This document shows positions 57,841 through 64,000 of a stretch of DNA of 64,000 nucleotides, one piece after another (the stretch's first letter is position 1; the number at the start of each line of letters is the position of its first letter). The position numbers and the translations under genes were made by a program. The notes under the pieces are model-generated. The model was not told the origin of the DNA. It was given only the letters and a program-made list of their open reading frames with translations, and searched no databases. The DNA lies in NCBI GenBank assembly GCA_028583605.1, contig CM053328.1, positions 3,108,920-3,172,919 on the forward strand, in the 5' to 3' direction. The DNA comes from Dastarcus helophoroides (taxonomy: Eukaryota; Arthropoda; Insecta; Coleoptera; Bothrideridae).

Positions 57841-58530
57841 TTTAAATCGATTTCATTTCTACGCCTTTGTAACAGACCGTTTTAAAATGTTCTAATCCAG
57901 TCGCAATTACTGCGTTGCATTAACTAGTGTTAACTCCGAAAATATCCATCTAAATGAAATAGTGTAAACGACAAATTTGATCTGCATTCTATCCTTCACC
58001 TAAGTCAAGTTTTTATTTGAAAAAAATCACCATATGGGGCCAAAAGTATTGGAATACCCAATGCTATATTTTAATTGGAAGTTATTTCATAATTCAACCA
58101 AATGCTTTGCCAAAGTACGTAGCGAATGCAGCATTTTAGAAACGACTACAGCATTTTAGAATCGCATGCAAATTAAACTTTCAATCAGTTACGGTTAGTT
58201 TCTCCCATCGATTTCGATTTTGCCGGCTTGATATCGTTTATAATGCCTGTCAAAGTAATTAATCGATTCATGACTTGGCTTGACAAACGTTAATAACTTA
58301 TTAAAGTATATTGAAAATTACGAATTAATACTAATTAAATAATACGTTCTCTTACGAAAGTTCTAGCCTTGTAACCTTGTTATGTTAGAATTGTGCCTTT
58401 CAGAAGCACCTTTGTGCATTCTAAGCTTTGAAACCACAAAGCTCGGGTAGTAGGAGTCATTTTACAAATATGCTTTTGTATTGACCCACCACATGTTCGT
58501 GTTGACTCCAATAAACTAGTCACATTTTAT
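57841..58530. other. Region downstream of beta-glucuronidase
   Basis: Apparently unique sequence. 58035-58058 (GGGGCCAAAAGTATTGGAA) looks like the end of a Tc1-like transposon. The rest shows no feature. Confidence 0.4.
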
Positions 58531-58533
58531 TAC

Positions 58534-58539
58534 TTTATT
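58534..58539 (-). terminator. Candidate polyadenylation signal of beta-glucuronidase
   Basis: AATAAA on the minus strand about 195 bases after the stop codon is the first canonical signal downstream. A second lies 8 bases further on (58526-58531). Confidence 0.5.
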
Positions 58540-58733
58540 TCGTCAAAAGATCTTGTATTTGAAGAACAATCCTCCCAATCTTTGTCCTAATTTATCACCT
58601 TTCTTTGCTTCTATTTGTATATATCCAAAATGCTGAAACCATTCTTAGTGAAATCAAGAAAACTTGTAAAATTTAATGGTATTCAAATAAAATAATAACA
58701 TTAACTATAGGAATAAATCAAACTCATTGAACT

Positions 58734-58921
58734 TTAAAGCTCATCATGATCGCGATCATCAGGATCTGAAGCCTCGTAAGGATACAAATCTGCTGGAAGT
58801 GTATCGTTATATATGAGTTGAGACAGTTTCCAGTATCTTTTTCTCAGCAGATGTGCACTAGCTTTAGGTTGACGATTCCTCGTGAAGACACCTTTTTTGT
58901 TACCCCCAACTCTTCGAATGT
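58734..58921 (-). CDS. GUSB: Beta-glucuronidase last exon, C-terminus HDEL
   Basis: Encodes [20 protein letters not shown] then [15 protein letters not shown], followed by a divergent acidic tail ending [10 protein letters not shown] before TAA. Acceptor TTTTTAG. The [13 protein letters not shown] block binds the substrate carboxylate in this family. Confidence 0.95.
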
Positions 58922-61496
58922 CTAAAAACGTCATCGTATTAAAATGAAAGAAAATTCATAAAAGACATAACTTCTTTCCACGTCAAAGTACTATTTAAAG
59001 TATCTGTTGTGTTTTTTAATCCTTCTTGGTTCCAGGGAGTCAAGATTTGCATATTAATTTTTAAAGATAATCAGGGGCCAGTCCGTTCCCCCAAAACTGT
59101 TTAAAGTGTTCGACGTTTACAAAATGAAAATTGCCATAAAATACAAGATTGACAAAAGGTGTTCTTCTGCCTAAACAATCTTGTCTTTTGAGACATTTTT
59201 CATACCTTAGTATGTCGATCATACCACAGAAGAAACTCTTCCGAAAAAAAAATAAAAATGACGCATGACATATGACAATATGACCTATAACTTATGACAC
59301 CAATACCAGAGGTTACACCCTTCTGTTTTTTTTAGGTTTTTGTACTTCTTTAGCACAAATGGGGAAGAACTAAATCTTTTACTAACTCTGGCCGTGGAAG
59401 CCTCCCATAAGATAAAAAAAATTCATCCAGTTTACCTTGTGACGTTCTAAAATCGGCAAAATTCCATATAAATTCTCCAATAAAAAAGTCTTTTTGGCGC
59501 AATAAATCGAACGCTTTAAACTGTTTGGACATCAATTCGGTTTGATACTCCTCCGACCAGATAAATTCTGGTAACTGAAAATAAAACAGCTATAAATCTG
59601 GGAGTAATTGTTAGTTTGACGTACGCTATGGTAACCTTCCATGGTGTCAGATCCGTATTCTTGGTGTATGACAGGTTTGTTGAAGATTTCATGCCAAGCT
59701 GTAGCTTCAGCAATCACGTTTTCCACAATGACATCCGTATCTCCCGGATCAACGTACCATCCGTTGTACTTGTTGAAGCTTATTATGTCAACAAATTTGG
59801 ACTGAAATATGAATTTGGTCAAAATGAATGATTGTTGATATTGTTAATTTGTTTAACAAAATTTACGTAACATAAAACCTAAACAGATTTTTACACGATT
59901 GGGCAAGTATTTAGTTCTAATGCACAAACCAATAGGTTCGTACATTTATTAGATTCGAAGTTTGGAAGCCAAAGACCGGTTTCGATTTTGTTAGATCTCG
60001 TCAGTTTGGTATATCCAACTCGAATGCTAACAAATGTTCCGACAAGTAAGTACTAAAGAATAAACGGACGTCAAGCGTGTGAGTCTCAGTACTACCGCCA
60101 CCTATTGATTCATAGAGAAACTATTGCCATCGCCAGCAATGTCGTATGCAAGTAAAATGCAACCTAGACTGCAGCATGCAGCCCTCTATCACAGTGTATC
60201 ACAGCTATCTGAACTACCAACAGTTGAAACACTCCCACCTAGCAATATTTAGTGGTAAAATGGGAGAAATATCTTTGGAACTTTGAAAACAAAAAGGATT
60301 TTCCAGAATTCGTGGAATTTTTAAAATAAATTGAAAAACCTAAAAAAAACTTAAATGTACAATTGAAAAGTAGAAAATTTCAGGAAAAAGTATAAATAAA
60401 TGTCTAAATTTTGCCAAAAATTCCATTGATTGTGTTTTAAATCAGCATTAACTTACGGATGAACTTTTAGGAAAGGAATTAATTTTGACTTAAATTTTTT
60501 GGACCCAAATTTCAAGAAAATTGAACATTTACAGGATAAATTTTGTTGTTTTGGTAATTCGAATTAATTTATCATCCCTTCAAGCGTTATCAGTGAAATT
60601 TTCAGATAACCTTTATACTCGTATACTTACAGAACCAACATTTTCTGGAGATGACTGAAACTCAACTATGGTACAGGGTCTCGACACGTCCAGAGTTTTT
60701 AAGTGTTTAACTACAGCTCTGGAAAAAAAAAACGTGAATGTATTCCTATCTAAGCAGCATGAATGTTAATAATATGTTTACTCGAAATAGTCAGTAGCTC
60801 CCGTGTTTTGAGTTCTGGGCTCATTTGCGACAGACCACATGATTACACTTGGACGATTTTTGTCTCTTCTTACAACTTCAGTTAACGACTGCTTGTGATT
60901 CGCTAATAATTCATCGGAAAATCCTCTGAAATTAGATAGTTAATGATACACCCTCTCTAACCTCAAAACTTACTCTGCATTGACCGAAGGACACTCGTCA
61001 ATAATCATTATGCCTATTTCGTCAGCTAAATCCAAAATTTCTTCAGCGTAGGGATAATGCGATGTCCTGTAGGCATTCGCGCCAATCCATTTAATCAGAT
61101 TGTGATCTTTAACGATCAAAGACAAGTCGAGACCTTTGCCCTTGATATCCGAATCTTCGTGTCTTCCGAAACCATACAAATACAACGGACGACCATTGAT
61201 AAGAAATGTGGTATTTGACCACTTCAAAGTTCTTATGCCAATTTTCTGACTATACTGATCAATTAAGGTGTCATTTTCATCGACGACGTGAACTTCTAAC
61301 GAGTAAAGATAGCCAGGATTTTTACTCATGTGATACGGCCACCAAAGATTTGGATTAGCGACAGTTAAAGCCCCAGTACAGTTTGATGCTTCGTTATTCG
61401 CTTGGGCCACAATCTGGGTTTGCGATTTATCGAATAGAAGAACTTTACAGAGAAGGTTTTCTGGCTCAACGATGCTTATGTCATAGGAAATGGAAG
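58734..61496 (-). CDS. GUSB: Beta-glucuronidase, six 3'-terminal coding exons (5' part beyond window)
   Basis: Glycoside hydrolase family 2 enzyme that removes terminal beta-D-glucuronic acid from glycosaminoglycans and conjugates. Exons on the minus strand are 61496-60974, 60925-60782, 60718-60631, 59801-59625, 59574-59436 and 58921-58734. All introns are GT/AG with matching phases, giving 418 complete residues plus a partial codon; the human enzyme is about 651, so the N-terminal sugar-binding part is missing. Visible motifs are [15 protein letters not shown] and [14 protein letters not shown] of the TIM barrel, the acid/base Glu in WSVANEP (codon 60822-60820), the active-site Tyr region FNKYNGWY, the nucleophile Glu in HQEYGSD (codon 59660-59658), IWNFADF, and [13 protein letters not shown]. 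The protein ends in HDEL, an ER-retrieval-type tail, which is odd for a lysosomal enzyme. The introns hold satellites and ribozyme-bearing repeats; the frame is intact. Confidence 0.96.
58922..59435 (-). repeat. Last intron of beta-glucuronidase, repeat-filled
   Basis: 58995-59098 is an HHR-B family terminus (TTCTTGGTTCCAGGG, then CAGGGGCCAGTCCGTTCC). 59165-59330 holds diverged inverted copies of the 90-bp unit found at 3062-3300 (ATACCACAGAAGAAACTCTT). Confidence 0.7.
59436..59574 (-). CDS. GUSB: Beta-glucuronidase penultimate exon
   Basis: Encodes [18 protein letters not shown] and [20 protein letters not shown], then FADFRTSQ. Separated from the previous exon by an intron of only 50 bp. 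Acceptor TTTTCAG, donor CAAG|GTAAAC. Confidence 0.95.
59625..59801 (-). CDS. GUSB: Beta-glucuronidase exon with nucleophile Glu
   Basis: Exactly 59 codons, [16 protein letters not shown] through [10 protein letters not shown]. It includes the active-site Tyr region and the nucleophile Glu of HQEYGSD (human E540). Acceptor TTTCAG, donor AGC|GTACGT. The upstream intron contains a retrozyme-like insertion. Confidence 0.95.
59930..60245 (-). mobile_element. Retrozyme-like copy inside a beta-glucuronidase intron
   Basis: It shares with the 24960-25415 element the HHR-A region, TACTTGTCGGAACATTTGTT (as complement), the TCTCTATG / CACCTATTG segment, GCATGCAGCCCTC and CTACCAACAGTTGAAACACT. It lies in the same orientation as the host gene, within intron 59802-60630. 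Confidence 0.78.
59968..60010 (-). ncRNA. HHR-A hammerhead in sense orientation within a host intron
   Basis: On the gene's own strand the core CTGACGA, GAAA, ACCGGT and GTC are intact. Stem I is ACCAAA/TTTGGC (5 bp), and stem II GATCT/AAATC has one C-A mismatch. If active, it would cut the beta-glucuronidase pre-mRNA within this intron. The mismatch and 2-3 bp monomeric stem III suggest low activity. Confidence 0.75.
60246..60630 (-). other. Rest of the retrozyme-bearing beta-glucuronidase intron
   Basis: AT-rich intronic sequence up to the donor at 60629-60630. No repeat family recognised. Confidence 0.5.
60631..60718 (-). CDS. GUSB: Beta-glucuronidase short barrel exon
   Basis: Encodes [18 protein letters not shown] and [11 protein letters not shown]. 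The LDxSRPxT motif is typical of the family. Acceptor TTTCCAG, donor TCT|GTAAGT. Confidence 0.93.
60782..60925 (-). CDS. GUSB: Beta-glucuronidase exon with acid/base Glu
   Basis: Encodes [29 protein letters not shown]... followed by [18 protein letters not shown]. The Glu of NEP is the general acid/base of the family (human E451). Acceptor TTTCAG, donor GA|GTAAAC. Confidence 0.95.
60974..61496 (-). CDS. GUSB: Beta-glucuronidase exon: Ig-like domain and start of TIM barrel
   Basis: The acceptor is TTACAG before CTTCCATTTCC. The exon encodes [15 protein letters not shown] through ECPSVNAE, that is, the immunoglobulin-like sandwich ([16 protein letters not shown]) and the first barrel strands. 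The donor is GA|GTAAGT. A possible in-frame extension upstream into LNFTLYQ is intron read-through, since a polypyrimidine-like tract and HHR-B repeat lie there. Confidence 0.95.
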
Positions 61497-61554
61497 CTGT
61501 AAGTTGATAAAGTGTAAAATTCAAATTCAAAATGTGCGTTTTTTTAGACTTCTT

Positions 61555-61755
61555 TTTTTTTTTGGTGGAACCGACTGGTCCTTGGTTATCTTCAAAAATT
61601 GAAATACAAATCTTGCCCTCTGAAACCAAGAAAGATTAAAAAACACAACAGAGGTTGCTCTGGGTTTCGATCATCTTCAGAGAGATACTGAGAAATGCAG
61701 AGACTATCTCTCTTGGCCATCGAAAAGCTTTAGAGCAACCTGTCTTGTGTTTTTT
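61555..61755. mobile_element. HHR-B family fold-back copy in a beta-glucuronidase intron
   Basis: Terminus GGTGGAACCGACTGGTCC with TTGGTTATCTTCAAAAATTG, then a collapsed hammerhead (CTGAAGATGATCGAAAC on the minus strand, with stem II deleted) and an inverted partial copy ending TTAGAGCAACCTGTCTTG. Not expected to be active. Confidence 0.75.
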
Positions 61756-64000
61756 AAATTTCGACTTTCTTCTCGAAATATTTCGAAATTTCGACTTTTT
61801 TCTGAAAATTTCGACTCTTTTTCGCAAATTTCGATATTTGTCTCTCAAAATTTCGACTTTTTTCTCAAAATTTTGACTTTTTTTCTCAAATTTCGACTTT
61901 CTTTTCGAAATTTTTCGAAATAATGACGTTTTTCTAATATTTCGACTTTTTTCTCGAAATTTCGACCCTAATCTGAAAAGTTCGACTTTTTTCTTGAAAT
62001 TTCATTTTTTTCTCAATTTTCGACCCTTTTCCCAAATTTCGACTTTTTTTCTCGAAATTTCGACTTTTTTCTCGAAATTTCGACTCTTCTCAAAATTCGA
62101 CTTTTTTTTTCGAAATTTCGATTTTTTTCTCGAAAATTCGACTTTTTTCTGAAATCTCGACATTCTTCTCGAAATATTTCGATATTTTGACTTTTTTTTT
62201 CGAAATTTTAACTTTTTCTCGAAATTTCAACCTTAATCTGAAAAGTTCGACTTTTTTCTTGAAATTTTGTTTGTTTTGTCTCAATTTTCGACCTTTTTCC
62301 GAAATTTCGACTTTTTTATCGAAATTTTAACCTTAATATGGAAATAGTACTGTAACCTCAAAATTTCGACTTTTTTTCTCGAAATTTCGACTTATTTCAC
62401 AAATTTCGACTTTTTCTCGAAATTTCTACTTTTTTTCTCAAATTTCGACTTTTTTTCAATTTTAAACTCAAAATTTCGACTTTTTTTCTCGAAATTTCGA
62501 CTTATTTCACAAATTGCGACTTTTTTCTCGAAATTTCGACTTATTTCACAAACTTCGACTTCCTTTTTTAAAATTTCGACTTTTTTTTCGAAATTTCGAC
62601 TCTTTTTTTAAATTTAGCTTTTTTTTCGAAATATTTCGAAATTTAGACTTTTTTCTCGAAATTTCAACGGTTTTCTCGAATTTCGATTTTTTTCTCGAAA
62701 TGTCGACCTTCATCTGAAATGTTTAACTTTTTTCTTGAAAATTCGTTTTTTTTCTCTCAATTTTAGATGTTTTTCTCAATATCGACCTTTTCCTCAAAAT
62801 TTTGACATTTTTCTCGAAATTCCGACTTTTTTTCGAAATTTCGACTTTCTTCTCGAATTATTTCGAAATTTCGACGTTTTTCTCGAAATTTCGACCTTAA
62901 TCCAAAAAATTCGACTTTTTTCTTGAAATTTCGTTTGTTTTTTCTCAATTTTCGTCCTTTTTCCCAAATTTCGACCTTTTTCTCGAAATTTTGACCTTAC
63001 TATGAAAATGACACTTTAAACTCAAAATTTCGACTTTTTTTCTCGAAATTTCGACTTATTTTACAAATTTCAACTTTTTTCTCGAAATTACTACTTTTTT
63101 CTCAAATTTCGAAATTTTTTCGACTTCAAACTCAAAATTTTGACTTTTTTTCTCAAAATTTCGACCTATTTCACAAACTTCAACTTTCTTTCTCGAAATT
63201 TCGACTTTTTTTTATCGAAATTTTGACTCCTATTTCAAATTTAGACTTGTTTCTCGAAATATTTCGAAATTTCGACTTTTTTCTTGAAATTTGGACATTT
63301 TTTTCAAATTTCGACTTTTTGGCTCGAAATTTCGACTTTTTTCTGAACATCTTAACTTTTATCTGGAAATTTCAACATTAATCTCGAAATTTCGACTTTC
63401 TTTTCGAAATATTTCAAAATTGCGACGTTTTTCTCGAAATTTCGACCTTAATTCAAGAAGTTCGACTTTCTTCTCGAAATTTCGTTTGTTTTTCTCAATT
63501 TTCGACCTTTTTTCCAAATTTCGACTTTTTTCTCGAAATTTTGAGCTTAATATGGAAATAGTACTTTAAACTCAAAATTTTGACTTTTTTTCTCAAAATT
63601 TCGACCTATTTCACAAACTTCAAATTTCTTTCTCGAAATTTCGACTTTTTTTTATCGAAATTTCGACTCCTATTTCAAATTTAGACTTGTTTCTCGAAAT
63701 ATTTCGAAATTTCGACTTTTTTCTTGGAATTTCGACATTTTTTTCAAATTTCGACTTTTTGTCTCGAAATTTCGACTTTTTTCTGAACATTTTGACTTTT
63801 ATCTGGAAATTTCAACATTAATCTCGAAATTTCGACTTTCTTTTCGAAATTTTTCAAAATTGCGACGTTTTTCTCGAAATTTCGACCTTAATTCAAGAAG
63901 TTCGACTTTTTTCTCGAAATTTCGTTTGTTTTTCTCAATTTTCGACATTTTTTCCAAATTTCGACTTTTTTCTCGAAATTTTGAGCTTAATATGGAAATA
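61756..64000 (-). repeat. Sat20 array, minus polarity, in the beta-glucuronidase upstream intron
   Basis: 2.2 kb of TTTTTTCTCGAAATTTCGAC-type units, running off the window. Near the end a longer unit of about 430 bp is repeated (GAAATTTCAACATTAATCTC at about 63364 and 63805; GAGCTTAATATGGAAATAGT at 63542 and 63982), so it too has higher-order structure. No gene. Confidence 0.92.

Noticed and set aside
61497..61629. N-terminal extension of the beta-glucuronidase exon starting at an ATG near 61629
   Set aside because: It reads through the acceptor into an HHR-B repeat; conserved homology starts at the splice site.

Overview
This is an animal nuclear genome window, most likely insect. It holds a 5'-truncated Jockey-clade LINE, a Mos1-like mariner, a hAT element with an 8-bp target-site duplication, and a spliced beta-glucuronidase gene with GT/AG introns. 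It is very AT-rich, and most of it is satellite DNA and fold-back repeats. The species cannot be named from the sequence alone. All repeat and ribozyme assignments were made by eye.

Layout: 1-3053 is the 3' part of a LINE (ORF1 tail, damaged ORF2, hairpin-bearing 3'UTR, poly-A). 3062-6600 holds short tandem and fold-back repeats. 6611-7881 is a mariner with a frameshifted transposase. 8119-10853 is a 125/144-bp satellite (Sat125) bracketed by 76-bp direct repeats. 11.7-15.1 kb is a ~230-bp AT-rich satellite (Sat230) interrupted by a ~20-bp satellite (Sat20). 19.07-21.41 kb is a simple-sequence block ending in a 7-bp array. 24.7-25.4 kb has a 21-bp array, a tRNA-like SINE remnant and a retrozyme-like unit. 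26.1-29.4 kb is a second, inverted Sat125 array. 31.87-32.7 kb is a less AT-rich island that looks like a promoter. 33.6-36.9 kb is Sat20 with higher-order periodicity. 38151-44869 is a 6.7-kb non-autonomous hAT element. 48.0-50.8 kb is a third Sat125 array. 53.5-57.8 kb is Sat20 again. 58734-61496 on the minus strand carries the last six coding exons of beta-glucuronidase, whose 5' exons lie beyond the window. 61.75-64 kb is Sat20 inside its upstream intron.

The most interesting signal is a set of hammerhead-ribozyme (HHR) motifs carried by three different repeat families. HHR-A has core CTGACGA, stem II GATCT/AGATC, GAAA, a palindromic stem III ACCGGT and stem I ACCAAA/TTTGGT; it sits in a 377-bp direct-repeat unit resembling retrozymes or Penelope-like elements. 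HHR-B has core CTGAAGA, a stem II with compensatory changes, GAAA and palindromic ACGCGT; it sits in a fold-back repeat with about a dozen copies here. HHR-C is a single copy at 3371-3415. One HHR-A copy lies in an intron of the beta-glucuronidase gene in the sense orientation.

The only host protein-coding gene that can be supported is beta-glucuronidase. Its catalytic glutamates are present and its C-terminus ends in HDEL, an ER-retrieval-type signal that is unexpected for an enzyme normally described as lysosomal.
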